64,000 nt of DNA, taken from contig CP016836.1 in NCBI GenBank assembly GCA_002240395.1, positions 620,001 to 684,000 of the forward strand, in the 5' to 3' direction. How positions within the stretch are numbered: the stretch's first letter is position 1; each line of letters begins with the position of its first letter. This DNA is from Xanthomonas citri pv. mangiferaeindicae. GTDB taxonomy: Bacteria; Pseudomonadota; Gammaproteobacteria; Xanthomonadales; Xanthomonadaceae. The notes beneath the pieces are model-generated. The model had not been told where the DNA came from. It saw only the letters and a list, made by a program, of their open reading frames with translations, and did not search any database. Below are positions 11,716 through 19,998 of the stretch, piece after piece. A program made the position numbers and the translations under genes.

Positions 11716-12753
11716 TCAGAACAAGGCCCCGGATTCCCCACTGCCCAATGCAGGTTCCTTGGGCTTGAGCCCCAGATGCAGGTAGGCCTTACGGGTGGCC
11801 ATGCGGCCACGCGCAGTGCGCACCAGAAAGCCCTGCTGGATCAGATAGGGTTCGATCACGTCCTCGAGCGTGCCGCGTTCTTCGCTGAGCGCGGCGGCCA
11901 TCGACTCGACGCCGACCGGGCCGCCGTCGAAATTCTCGATGATCAACTGCAGCAGGCGCCGGTCGAGCTCGTCGAAGCCCTCCGGATCGACCTTGAGCAT
12001 CTGCATCGCGGCATGCGCGACGGCATGATCGATGCGGCCGCCGGCCCGGACCTGGGCGTAGTCGCGCACCCGCCGCAGCAGGCGGTTGGCGATGCGCGGG
12101 GTGCCGCGCGCGCGCCGCGCGATCTCGGCCGCGCCTTCCGGCTCGCAGGCCATGCCCAGGATCTGCGCCGAACGACGGACGATGCGGGTCAGTTCCTCGG
12201 TGCTGTAGAACTCCAGGCGCTGGACGATGCCGAAGCGATCGCGCAGCGGGGCGGTCAGCAGGCCGGCGCGGGTCGTCGCGCCGATCAGCGTGAACGGCGG
12301 CAGGTCGATCTTGATCGAGCGCGCAGCCGGCCCCTCGCCGATCATGATGTCGAGCTGGAAGTCCTCCATCGCCGGATACAGGACTTCCTCCACGACCGGC
12401 GACAGGCGGTGGATCTCGTCGATGAAGAGCACATCGTGCGGCTGCAGGTTGGTCAGCAACGCGGCCAGGTCGCCGGCCTTCTCGATCACCGGGCCCGAGG
12501 TCACGCGCAGCGCCACACCCAGCTCGTTGGCGATCACATGGCTGAGCGTGGTCTTGCCCAGACCGGGCGGCCCGAACACCAGCACATGGTCCAACGCCTC
12601 ACGGCGCTGCCGGGCGGCTTCGATGTAGATCGCCAACTGCTCGCGGACCGGTTGCTGGCCGAGATAGTCGTCGAGCCGCTGCGGCCGGATGCTCGCCTCG
12701 ACGGCGTCGTCCTCGCGGGTGGCGTCGGCGGCGATGATGCGATCCTGGGTCAT
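11716..12753 (-). CDS. ruvB: Holliday junction branch migration helicase RuvB
   Basis: RuvB is the AAA+ hexameric motor that drives Holliday junctions with RuvA. Walker A GPPGLGKTT is at residues 61-69, Walker B FIDEIHRL near 117, sensor 1 LIGATTRAG, and an arginine finger lies in PLRDRFG. The C-terminal winged helix ends with the conserved RTARGRMATRKAYLHLGL. 345 aa, full length. ruvC and ruvA, normally close by, are 12-13 kb away on the same strand, separated by kup, a GGDEF gene and the anaerobic island. Confidence 0.98.
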   Translation of the reverse strand: MTQDRIIAADATREDDAVEASIRPQRLDDYLGQQPVREQLAIYIEAARQRREALDHVLVFGPPGLGKTTLSHVIANELGVALRVTSGPVIEKAGDLAALLTNLQPHDVLFIDEIHRLSPVVEEVLYPAMEDFQLDIMIGEGPAARSIKIDLPPFTLIGATTRAGLLTAPLRDRFGIVQRLEFYSTEELTRIVRRSAQILGMACEPEGAAEIARRARGTPRIANRLLRRVRDYAQVRAGGRIDHAVAHAAMQMLKVDPEGFDELDRRLLQLIIENFDGGPVGVESMAAALSEERGTLEDVIEPYLIQQGFLVRTARGRMATRKAYLHLGLKPKEPALGSGESGALF

Positions 12754-12786
12754 CCCGGCATGATCGCACGCCGCCGCCCCGAACCA

Positions 12787-12888
12787 GAACCGGGGTCAGT
12801 GTGCATTTTTCCTCGGGCCTCGATCAGCCCAGGCCCAAACCGGGGTTGGAGCGCGTTTCTTCAAAAAAATGCACGCTGACCCCGGTTC
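12787..12888. repeat. Palindromic repeat, copy A (GGGGTCAG family)
   Basis: The left arm at 12787-12811 (GAACCGGGGTCAG then TGTGCATTTTTC) is matched in reverse complement by 12863-12888, with one mismatch over 25 nt and about 51 nt of loop. The core CCGGGGTCAG recurs at 14925-15005 and 54529-54550. It fills the gap between ruvB and the YhbW-like gene. It resembles REP/RAYT-type palindromes, but no RAYT transposase gene is in the window. Confidence 0.75.
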
Positions 12889-12894
12889 TTGAGG

Positions 12895-13878
12895 TCAGCG
12901 GTGCATGGCCTCGGCGGCCAGGGCGAAGCTGTGGCGACGGGCGTCGTGGTCGAAGATGTTGGCGGTGAGCATCAGTTCGTCGGGCCGATGCCGGGCGACG
13001 AAGTCGGCGATGCCCTCGCGCACGTCGGCCGGATCGCCGACCACCGAGCAGGCCAGAGCCTGGGCCACCATGGCTTTTTCCGCCGGGTTCCAGAACGCCT
13101 CGATGTCGTCGATCGGCGGCGGGATCAGGCCCGGCATGCCACGGCGCAGGCGCACGAAGCTCTGCTGCTGCGTGGTGAACAGCCGCTGGGCCTCGGCGCG
13201 CGTATCGGCGGCAACGACGTTGAGCGCGAGCATCGCATGCGGCTGCTGCAGCCGCTTGGACGGGCGGAAGTCCCGGTGATAGAGCGCGAGCGCCTCGGTC
13301 ATCGCGGCCGGTGCGAAGTGCGAGGCGAACGCATACGGCAGGCCGAGCGAGGCGGCCAACTGCGCGCCGAACAGGCTCGAGCCGAGGATCCAGACCGGTA
13401 CGTCCAGCCCGGCACCGGGCACGGCCTGCACCGGTTGACCCGGCTTGGCGGGCTCGAAGTAGCGCAGCAGCTCCATGACGTCGGACGGGAACGCGTCGGC
13501 GCCCGCGTAATAGCGCCGCAGCGCCTGGGTGGTCGCCTGATCGGTGCCCGGTGCGCGCCCCAGCCCCAGGTCGATACGCCCTGGATACAGCGAGGCGAGC
13601 GTGCCGAACTGCTCGGCGACCTGCAGCGGCGCGTGGTTGGGCAGCATCACGCCGCCAGCGCCGACCCGGATCGTCGAAGTCCCCCCGGCAATATGGCCGA
13701 TCAGCACGGCGGTCGCGGCGCTGGCGATGCCGGGCATGTTGTGATGCTCGGCCAGCCAGTAGCGTCGGTAGCCCAGCGCCTCGGCGTGACGGGCGAGATC
13801 GAGCGAGCGGGCGAACGAGTCGGCGGGCGTCGAGCCCTCGGTGACAGGCGCGAGGTCGAGAACGGAATACGGAATCAT
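12895..13878 (-). CDS. Luciferase-like flavin monooxygenase, YhbW family
   Basis: A 327-residue TIM-barrel luciferase-like monooxygenase. The opening SVLDLAPVTEGSTPADSFARSLDLARHAE and the block WLAEHHNMPGIASAATAVLIGHIA...VMLPNHAPLQVAEQFGTL...GRIDLGLGRAPGTD match the YhbW/LLM subgroup closely. The start at 13878 (MIPYSV) gives the usual N-terminus; upstream in-frame ATGs exist. In E. coli yhbW sits near yhbU/yhbV/yhbT (ubiUVT), and the same family sits near those genes here, so a role in anaerobic quinone metabolism is possible but unproven. Substrate unknown. Confidence 0.88.
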   Translation of the reverse strand: MIPYSVLDLAPVTEGSTPADSFARSLDLARHAEALGYRRYWLAEHHNMPGIASAATAVLIGHIAGGTSTIRVGAGGVMLPNHAPLQVAEQFGTLASLYPGRIDLGLGRAPGTDQATTQALRRYYAGADAFPSDVMELLRYFEPAKPGQPVQAVPGAGLDVPVWILGSSLFGAQLAASLGLPYAFASHFAPAAMTEALALYHRDFRPSKRLQQPHAMLALNVVAADTRAEAQRLFTTQQQSFVRLRRGMPGLIPPPIDDIEAFWNPAEKAMVAQALACSVVGDPADVREGIADFVARHRPDELMLTANIFDHDARRHSFALAAEAMHR

Positions 13879-14026
13879 CGGTGGGCCTGGAGGGGGCATG
13901 CCCAGAGACATGGGGCCAGGGTCGGCGAACTCCATGGAAGGCAGGTGGAACGCTGCCGTGCGGTTGCCGTAACGGCTGTCGGCTGGGTACCGCGTGCTGC
14001 ATCCGGCCGCATCGCGGGCCCTTTTC

Positions 14027-14692
14027 TCAGGCCCGACGCAGGACGAAATGCGCGAACCGCGCCGCGAGCGCATCGGCGGCATGGAGCTGCCATTCCTCGG
14101 CCGGGTAGCCCGGACCACGGCATTGCTGCAGCGACCAGTGGCGCACGCCGCGCGCAGCGAGCGCATCTGCCAGCCGCAGCAGTTCGTCTTCCGGATACAG
14201 CCGTGGGTGCCAGGTCGTGCGGCACTCGTAGGCGATGCCGCTGTCGAGGACATGATCCAGCGACCGCCAGACGCGCTCGCCGCTGCCGGCAGCCGTTGTG
14301 ACCTCGGCATTGCGCGCTGGCAGGGCCTTGATGTCCAGACCGATCCAGTCCAGCGCCGGCAGCAACGCAGCCAACCGCGCCGGATACATGCCACCGGTAT
14401 GCAACGCGGTCTGGAACCCCAGACCGCGGACCGCGGCGACCGCGTCCCCGAGTGCCGGCTGCAGCGTCGGTTCACCGCCGGAGAAGACCACGCCGTCGAG
14501 CAACCCCCGGCGGCGATGGAGGAAGGCCTCGACCGTCGACCAGGGGATCTCGACATCGCCACGCGCCGGCAGCAGATCCGGGTTGTGGCAGTACCCGCAG
14601 CGCCACGGGCAGCCCTGCAGGAACAGCACAGCCGCCAGCCGACCGGGAAAGTCGATCCCGGTCATGGCGGTCATGCCGCCGATGCGGATCAC
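14027..14692 (-). CDS. nrdG: Anaerobic ribonucleotide reductase activase NrdG-type radical SAM protein
   Basis: It installs the glycyl radical on NrdD using SAM. The radical SAM motif CPWRCGYC gives C28, C32 and C35, and FSGGEPTLQ is the SAM motif. I start at the GTG at 14692, whose GTGA overlaps the stop of the small radical-loop ORF; this gives the typical opening IRIGGMTAMTGIDFPGRLAAVLFLQG. An ATG at 14674 is the alternative. 221 aa. It is transcribed after nrdD and the radical-loop ORF, as expected for an activase. Confidence 0.92.
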   Translation of the reverse strand: MIRIGGMTAMTGIDFPGRLAAVLFLQGCPWRCGYCHNPDLLPARGDVEIPWSTVEAFLHRRRGLLDGVVFSGGEPTLQPALGDAVAAVRGLGFQTALHTGGMYPARLAALLPALDWIGLDIKALPARNAEVTTAAGSGERVWRSLDHVLDSGIAYECRTTWHPRLYPEDELLRLADALAARGVRHWSLQQCRGPGYPAEEWQLHAADALAARFAHFVLRRA

Positions 14693-14871
14693 GCGGCGCG
14701 CGCCGGGCGTCCAGGCTCGGCGAAGAAGCGGCGCTCGGCGTGCTCGCCGCGCTTGCCGATGTTGAAGCTGGACACGGGCCGGTGATAGCCCATCACGCGG
14801 GTCCAGACCTCGCAGCGCTGGCGCTCGTCGTCGCGCAGGGAGGTGGTGGCAGCAGGGGCGACATGGGACAT
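14689..14871 (-). CDS. Separate small ORF carrying the NrdD glycyl-radical loop
   Basis: A 60-residue ORF with an excellent ribosome binding site (AAGGAG, 8 nt before the ATG at 14871). Its centre, RCEVWTRVMGYHRPVSSFN, matches the end of class III ribonucleotide reductases, where the RVxGY loop holds the radical Gly; here that would be Gly28. The main NrdD at 15012-16736 stops before this segment. The catalytic radical site is thus encoded in its own ORF, separated from the core by 140 bp that contain a palindromic repeat. The GTGA overlap with nrdG argues that it is translated. It could act like a GrcA-style spare radical domain or simply assemble with the NrdD core. Confidence 0.85.
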   Translation of the reverse strand: MSHVAPAATTSLRDDERQRCEVWTRVMGYHRPVSSFNIGKRGEHAERRFFAEPGRPARAA

Positions 14872-14924
14872 ACAAAACACTCCTTGGAGGTCATGGGTAG
14901 GCAGTGGTGCAACGAGGTTAGGAA

Positions 14925-15005
14925 GCGGGGTCAGAGTCGATTTTTCGATGCCCGGACATCCCGCTGACCCGGTTCTGGTATTTGAAATTCGACTCTGACC
15001 CGGTT
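14925..15005. repeat. Palindromic repeat, copy B, between the two parts of nrdD
   Basis: The left arm GCGGGGTCAGAGTCGA at 14925-14940 plus T5 is mirrored by TTCGACTCTGACCCGG at 14988-15003. An inner CGCTGACCCGGTTCTGG (14972-14988) is a further partial right arm, so the element is composite. Its core is shared with copies A and C. It sits exactly between the nrdD stop and the radical-loop ORF. Confidence 0.75.
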
Positions 15006-15011
15006 TTGGGG

Positions 15012-16736
15012 TCAGGCGGTGGCGCGGCCCTTCTCGGCCAGGCGTTCGTCGTCGCAGCGCGGGCAGAACGGATGCTCGCCGGCGAGGTAGCCGTGGGTCG
15101 GGCAGATCGAGAAGGTCGGGGTCACGGTGACGTAGGGCAGCCGGAAGCGGCTCAGCGCGCGCCGCACCAGGTCCCGGCAGGCATCGCCGCTCGACAGTCG
15201 CTCGCCCATGTACAGGTGCAGCACGGTGCCGCCGGTGTAGCGCGACTGCAACGCCTCCTGGCGCTCCAGCGCCTCGAACGGGTCGTCGGTGAAGCCGACC
15301 GGCAACTGCGACGAATTGGTGTAGTACGGCTGGGCATCGGTGCCGGCCTGCAGGATGTCCGGCCAGCGGCGGCGGTCCTCCTTGGCGAAGCGGTAGGTCG
15401 TGCCCTCGGCCGGCGTGGCCTCGAGGTTGTAGAGGTGGCCCGTCTGTTCCTGGAACTCCACCATCCGTGCGCGCACATGATCGAGCAGGCGCACGGCGAA
15501 CGCGTGGCCCCAGTCGCTGGTCAGGTCGTGCGCATCGCCGGTGAAGTTGCGGATCATCTCGTTGATGCCGTTCACGCCCAACGTCGAAAAGTGGTTGCGC
15601 AGCGTGCCCAGATAGCGCTTGGTGTACGGGAACAGACCGTCGTCGATCAGCCGCTGGATCACCTCGCGCTTGATCTCCAGGCTGCGCCGGCCCAGCTCGA
15701 GCAGGGCGTCGAGCCGCTCAAACAGCGCTGTCTCGTCGCCGCGATGCAGGTAGCCCAGTCGCGCACAGTTGACCGTGACCACGCCCAGACTGCCGGTCTG
15801 CTCGGCGCTGCCGAACAGGCCGTTGCCGCGCTTGAGCAGTTCGCGCAGGTCGAGCTGCAAGCGGCAGCACATCGAGCGGATCATTCCCGGATCGAGCTCG
15901 GAGTTGATGAAGTTCTGGAAGTACGGCAGGCCGTACTTGGCGGTCATGTCGAACAGCCGCTGCGCGTTCTCCGACTCCCACGGGAAATCGGCCGTGATGT
16001 TGTAGGTCGGGATCGGGAAGGTGAACACCCGGCCCTTGGCATCGCCCGCGCTCATGACCTCGATGTAGGCACGGTTGATCATGTCCATCTCGACCTGCAG
16101 CTCGCCGTAGGCGAACGGCATCGGCTCGCCGGCGATCACCGGCACCTGCGTGCGCAGATCCTCGGGGCACACCCAGTCGAAGGTGAGGTTGGTGAAGGGC
16201 GTCTGCGTGCCCCAGCGTGAGGGCACGTTGAGGTTGTAGATCAGTTCCTGGATGCACTGGCGCACGTCGTCGTAGGACAGCGCGTCCTTGCGCACGAACG
16301 GGGCCATGTAGGTGTCGAACGATGAGAACGCCTGCGCGCCGGCCCATTCGTTCTGCAACGTACCCAGGAAATTGACGATCTGCCCGACCGCCGAGGACAG
16401 GTGCCGGGGCGGGCCGGCTTCGACCCGATTGGGCACGCCGTTGAGGCCTTCATGCAACAGCGTGCGCAGCGACCAGCCGGCGCAATAGCCCGACAGCATG
16501 TCGAGGTCATGGATGTGCAGGTCGCCCTCGCGATGGGCGCGGCCGACCTCGGGCGGGTAGACCTGCTCGAGCCAGTAGTTCGCGGTGACCTTGCCGGCCA
16601 CATTGAGGATCAGTCCGCCCAGCGAGTAGCCCTGGTTGGCATTGGCATTGACCCGCCAATCGGCCCGGCTCAGGTACTCGTCGATCGAAGCGACCGGATC
16701 GATCAGGGCGGGCGCCCGGGTGCGTGCCATCGGCAT
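15012..16736 (-). CDS. nrdD: Class III anaerobic ribonucleoside-triphosphate reductase NrdD, core without radical loop
   Basis: NrdD reduces NTPs to dNTPs without oxygen. The 574-residue protein contains the family blocks HREGDLHIHDLDMLSGYCAGWSL, FSSFDTYMAPFVRKD, IYNLNVPSRWGTQTPFTN, and the zinc-site motif C545-H548...C558-C561 near the end. It then stops at GRATA; the expected C-terminal loop with the glycyl radical is missing and lies in the next ORF. The ATG at 16736 has GAGGAAG about 7 nt upstream; a second ATG is at 16730. It has no N-terminal ATP-cone of the long E. coli type. The promoter carries an Fnr box and two NrdR boxes, so expression is probably anaerobic and dNTP-controlled. 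Confidence 0.94.
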   Translation of the reverse strand: MPMARTRAPALIDPVASIDEYLSRADWRVNANANQGYSLGGLILNVAGKVTANYWLEQVYPPEVGRAHREGDLHIHDLDMLSGYCAGWSLRTLLHEGLNGVPNRVEAGPPRHLSSAVGQIVNFLGTLQNEWAGAQAFSSFDTYMAPFVRKDALSYDDVRQCIQELIYNLNVPSRWGTQTPFTNLTFDWVCPEDLRTQVPVIAGEPMPFAYGELQVEMDMINRAYIEVMSAGDAKGRVFTFPIPTYNITADFPWESENAQRLFDMTAKYGLPYFQNFINSELDPGMIRSMCCRLQLDLRELLKRGNGLFGSAEQTGSLGVVTVNCARLGYLHRGDETALFERLDALLELGRRSLEIKREVIQRLIDDGLFPYTKRYLGTLRNHFSTLGVNGINEMIRNFTGDAHDLTSDWGHAFAVRLLDHVRARMVEFQEQTGHLYNLEATPAEGTTYRFAKEDRRRWPDILQAGTDAQPYYTNSSQLPVGFTDDPFEALERQEALQSRYTGGTVLHLYMGERLSSGDACRDLVRRALSRFRLPYVTVTPTFSICPTHGYLAGEHPFCPRCDDERLAEKGRATA

Positions 16737-16751
16737 TGCTTTCTTCCTCGA

Positions 16752-16798
16752 CCACAATATGTGGTGCGCATTCTGATTTTTATCACCACATATTGGAT
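16752..16798 (-). promoter_or_regulatory. Pair of NrdR boxes upstream of nrdD, 31 bp apart
   Basis: The 16-mer CCACAATATGTGGTGC at 16752-16767 and, on the other strand, ATCCAATATGTGGTGA at 16798-16783 share the 12-base core CAATATGTGGTG. Both fit the NrdR consensus (aCACwATATaTwGTGt). Their centres are 31 bp apart, three helical turns, the usual NrdR arrangement. They cover the likely -30 and +1 regions of the Fnr-dependent promoter, which fits repression by occlusion. Confidence 0.85.
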
Positions 16799-16811
16799 TG
16801 ACCTGGATCAA
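16798..16811 (-). promoter_or_regulatory. Fnr/Anr box of nrdD promoter
   Basis: On the minus strand it reads TTGATCCAGGTCAA, one mismatch from TTGAT-N4-ATCAA. A -10-like hexamer CAGAAT at 16775-16770 follows after 22 nt, which puts the box centre at -41.5 from a start near 16763 and leaves a 27-nt leader. A weaker site (CTGACGCGGATCAA, 16866-16879) lies towards the divergent ubiT fusion gene. Confidence 0.8.
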
Positions 16812-17003
16812 GCACCGCACAGATCGCCTGGTTCCCGCATGACGGGGCTCGGATCGGACACGCACCTGACGCGGATCAAGGCGGCGACCGCGTGGCGGTG
16901 GCACCGTGGCTCGCCTGGCGGCCCCTGACCGCCCCGTCGGATCGAGGAGCCTTGCGATGTCCGTGTCGTTGCAGCGGGTTGCGCCGCCACCGGTGCCGGG
17001 CGC

Positions 17004-17885
17004 ATGAGTGGCGACATCGCCATGCCCAACAGCCATGGCCGCCCTGCTCCGCCACTGGCCGCGATCGCATTGGAGGCGGCGCGCCACGGCATCGACCGCA
17101 TCGATGCAGTCCTGATCGCATTGCTGGCCGCGCGCCGCGGCGCTGCGGCACTGGTCGGCGGCATGAAGCGCGCGCTGGACCGCCCATTGCGCGATGCCGG
17201 CCGCGAGGCCCAGGTCCGGGCGCACGTACATCGGATGGCCGCGCGCCTGCACGTGCCCGGCGACACGGTGGACCGGCTGGCCACGCTGCTGATCGCCGAC
17301 GCCTGCGACCGGCAGTCCCGCTCCGCCTTCCCTCCTTCCCCACCGGCCCCCGCCATGACCGCGACCGCTTCTGCCTTCGATCCAACCGATCCCTACCCGG
17401 CCGCCGCGCTGCTGCGCCTGCTCCCTCCGCCCGCGCGCTGGAAGCCGGTGCTGCGGCGCCTGCCACAACCGGTTGTCGAGGCCCCGCTCGAACGCGCGTT
17501 ATCTCAGGTGTTGCAGACCGCGCAGATCGGGCCTGCGCTCGACCTGGTCGCCGGTCGGCGGCTGGGCATCGAGGTCGAGGATCTCGGCATCTCCGTGGTT
17601 CTGAGCTGGACGCAAGGCCGACTGCGGGCCGTACCCGGTCCGGCCGAGGCCAGCGTCCGCGGCAGCGCAACCGACCTGATGTTGCTCGCCAGCCGCCTGG
17701 AAGATGCCGACACGCTGTTCTTCCAGCGCCGACTGGTGCTCATCGGCGATGTCGAGCTCGGGCTGACCGTGCGCAATCTGCTCGACCGCATGCCTTGGGA
17801 CACGCTGCCACTGGCCCTGCGCATCGCGCTGCAACGCAGCGCCCGAATCGCACGCGCCGCCCGCAAGGCGCATCGCTCGGCCTGA
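17004..17885 (+). CDS. ubiT: Fusion of AroQ chorismate mutase and UbiT (SCP2) domains
   Basis: Two domains in one frame. Residues about 20-105 are an AroQ chorismate mutase: R27, R44, K55, D64, R67, E68 and Q104 sit at exactly the spacing of R11, R28, K39, D48, R51, E52 and Q88 in the E. coli P-protein; only Ser84 is replaced (A100). After a Pro-rich linker (FPPSPPAPA) residues 118-293 form an SCP2 lipid-binding domain with DTLFFQRRLVLIGDVELGLTVRNLLD, the UbiT (YhbT) signature. UbiT is an accessory lipid carrier for O2-independent ubiquinone synthesis. An internal ATG at 17355 could give UbiT alone. It is divergent from nrdD and convergent with ubiVU. Both domain calls are strong; the reason for the fusion is unknown. 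Confidence 0.87.
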   Translation: MSGDIAMPNSHGRPAPPLAAIALEAARHGIDRIDAVLIALLAARRGAAALVGGMKRALDRPLRDAGREAQVRAHVHRMAARLHVPGDTVDRLATLLIADACDRQSRSAFPPSPPAPAMTATASAFDPTDPYPAAALLRLLPPPARWKPVLRRLPQPVVEAPLERALSQVLQTAQIGPALDLVAGRRLGIEVEDLGISVVLSWTQGRLRAVPGPAEASVRGSATDLMLLASRLEDADTLFFQRRLVLIGDVELGLTVRNLLDRMPWDTLPLALRIALQRSARIARAARKAHRSA

Positions 17886-18051
17886 GGCGACAGCGCGCCG
17901 CCACGCAAATACAAGTCGGGTGAGCGATCCGCCCCGCGCGACGGGCCAAACGGCTGTCCTGCGGCATGTTGCAGACGCTGCGCGCATGCGCACCCCGCAA
18001 CGAGATGCGCCGCACGGCAGCGGCGCGATCGCGCGTTGACAAGAATCGGCA

Positions 18052-18936
18052 TCAGGCCGGCTGTGCGGGCAGCGTCCCCAGGCCTGGCGTGCCGTGCCAG
18101 TAGCCGTTACGGGCGCCCATGGGCGCGGGTGGCTCCGGTGCGTCGAGCATCGTGCGGAAACGCTCGACGATGGCGGCCATATCGCCGACCTGCGGTGACA
18201 GGCGCAGTACATCGACACCACAGGCGTGCAGCGCGTCACGCTCGGGCGCCATGTCGATCACATCGGTGCCCTGGATCTGCACGCCGTTGATCGTCAGGAA
18301 CGGGTCGCCCTCGCGCGTGTGCAACGGCAGCCCGTCGGGATGCTCGATGCAACGCAGGCCGCAGCGGTCCTTGGGCAGGTCGAGCGCGCGGGCGGTGAAG
18401 CAGCGCGCCGAGTACGACAGCGGCAGCCGGCCCCAGGCCAGCACCTCGAGTTCCGGCATTGTGCCGCCGTCGGCCTGGAGCGCGGCACGCAATTCGGTCA
18501 GCAGCGTGCGCCCCTGCTCGACGCCCGGTACCCAGCGCTGCAGACCGTCCTCGACCAGCATCGCCAGCGCACGATGGTTGTAGACGTTGAGCGTCGGGCC
18601 ACCGACGAACGGCAGTCCACGCTCGCGGCACAGTTGCACGGCCGACAGATCGTTGGCCTCGATCATGAAACGGCCGTTCTCGACCAGGCGCTGCATCGCA
18701 CCGAGCTCGGACTCGGCCTCCAGCAACGCCAGCGTCGACAGCACGACCGCCTTGCCCGCCTCGGCCAGCGTGTCGGCCAGCGCCAGCCAGTCGGCGCCGC
18801 GCAACTCGCGGCGCTTGCTGCATACAGTTTCGCCCAGGTAGACGATGTCGACCGGCCAGGCAGTGACATCTCGATAGAACGCGAGTGTGGTCGCGCGCGG
18901 CCAGTAGTACTGCAACGGTCCAAGGCTGAGCTTCAT
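18052..18936 (-). CDS. ubiV: O2-independent ubiquinone hydroxylation protein UbiV (peptidase U32 family)
   Basis: UbiV pairs with UbiU to hydroxylate the quinone ring without oxygen, with prephenate as the hydroxyl donor in E. coli. The four [4Fe-4S] cysteines are seen at C39 (GETVCSKRRE), C179, C192 and C196 (SARCF...DRCGLRC), within one residue of the E. coli positions. 294 aa. The ATG at 18936 is 4 nt after the ubiU stop, so the two form an operon. Confidence 0.94.
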   Translation of the reverse strand: MKLSLGPLQYYWPRATTLAFYRDVTAWPVDIVYLGETVCSKRRELRGADWLALADTLAEAGKAVVLSTLALLEAESELGAMQRLVENGRFMIEANDLSAVQLCRERGLPFVGGPTLNVYNHRALAMLVEDGLQRWVPGVEQGRTLLTELRAALQADGGTMPELEVLAWGRLPLSYSARCFTARALDLPKDRCGLRCIEHPDGLPLHTREGDPFLTINGVQIQGTDVIDMAPERDALHACGVDVLRLSPQVGDMAAIVERFRTMLDAPEPPAPMGARNGYWHGTPGLGTLPAQPA

Positions 18937-18940
18937 CGAA

Positions 18941-19939
18941 TCAATGCCAGGCACGGTGATAAGGCCCCAACGTGGTCTGCTGGCCTTCGGCATGCGCTGA
19001 CAGCGCACGTTGCCAGTCGGGCTCGGTACGCCAGCGCTGCGGATCGTCGCGGTGACGGTCCAACGCCCGACGCCAGGTCTGCGCCACTGCGCGCACATAC
19101 GCCACACCACGCTGGCGCCCCTCGATCTTCAGCGCCGCGACGCCGGCCTGCGCCAGCCGCGGCAGCAGTTCCAACGTGTTGAGACTGGTCGGCTCCTCGA
19201 GCGCGTGGAAGATCTCGCCGCCGACGTTATAGCGGCCCTTGCACACGGTCGGATAGCCGGCCGGTTCGCCGTCTGCGAAGCGGTCGATCAGCATGCCGTT
19301 CACCCGCACGCTGCGGCTGCGGTCCGCGTGTTCGTCCCAGCGCACGAAGGCCGCGGGCGAGCACACACCGTGGCGATTGGGCGATTGCCCGGTCACATAG
19401 CTCGAGAGCTGGCAGCGGCCCTCGACCATGATGCACAGGCTGCCGAACGCGAAGACCTCCAGCGGCACCGGCGACGCCGCGCACAGGCGCTCGACCTGCT
19501 GCACCGACAACACGCGCGGCAGTACCGCGCGCGCGATGCCGAAGCGCTCGTGGGCGTAACGCAACGCGGCCGCAGTGGTCGCCGATCCCTGCACCGACAG
19601 ATGCCGGGCAAGCTGCGGATAGCGGCGCGCGGCGTAGTCGAGCACCGCCATCTCGGCCGCGATGATGGCGTCTGCGCCGAGCGCCGCCGCGCGGTCCACC
19701 GCGCGCAGCCACTGCGGCAGCCGAACGCTGTCTGGATAGGTGTTGAGTGCAAGGTAGACCTGACGACCGCGCGCGTGCGCATAGGCGATGCCTTGGCGCA
19801 ATTCGGCCTCGTCGAAGTTCAGCCCCGGAAACGCGCGCGCGTTGGTCTGGTCGCGCAGGCCGGCGTAGACCGCGTCGGCGCCGGCATCGATCGCCGCCTG
19901 CAGCGCGGGCAGGTTGCCCGCTGGACACACCAGTTGCAT
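18941..19939 (-). CDS. ubiU: O2-independent ubiquinone hydroxylation protein UbiU (peptidase U32 family)
   Basis: Partner of UbiV. It starts MQLVCPAGNLPALQAAIDAGADAVY, the U32 family opening. Cluster cysteines C169, C176, C193 and C233 (GSLCIMVEGRC, HGVCSP, YPTVCKGRYN) match the UbiU set. 332 aa. GAGG about 9 nt upstream supports the ATG at 19939. A promoter with an Fnr-like box and TAGCAT hexamer lies immediately upstream, so expression is probably anaerobic. Confidence 0.95.
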   Translation of the reverse strand: MQLVCPAGNLPALQAAIDAGADAVYAGLRDQTNARAFPGLNFDEAELRQGIAYAHARGRQVYLALNTYPDSVRLPQWLRAVDRAAALGADAIIAAEMAVLDYAARRYPQLARHLSVQGSATTAAALRYAHERFGIARAVLPRVLSVQQVERLCAASPVPLEVFAFGSLCIMVEGRCQLSSYVTGQSPNRHGVCSPAAFVRWDEHADRSRSVRVNGMLIDRFADGEPAGYPTVCKGRYNVGGEIFHALEEPTSLNTLELLPRLAQAGVAALKIEGRQRGVAYVRAVAQTWRRALDRHRDDPQRWRTEPDWQRALSAHAEGQQTTLGPYHRAWH

Positions 19940-19998
19940 CGCTCGTCCTCGTCATTGCGCAGGGGCTTGCATGCTAGGCGCCGCCCTTGCACGGCTCA

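Noticed and set aside
16866..16879. CTGACGCGGATCAA as Fnr box of the ubiT fusion gene
   Set aside because: Two mismatches in one half and no -10-like hexamer at 22 nt (CACCGT). Kept only as a weak possibility.
17004..17354. Chorismate mutase and UbiT as two genes joined by a lost stop
   Set aside because: Unlike otsB, no single-base change near the junction gives a stop close to the ubiT ATG, and the Pro-rich linker looks natural. A second start at 17355 stays possible.
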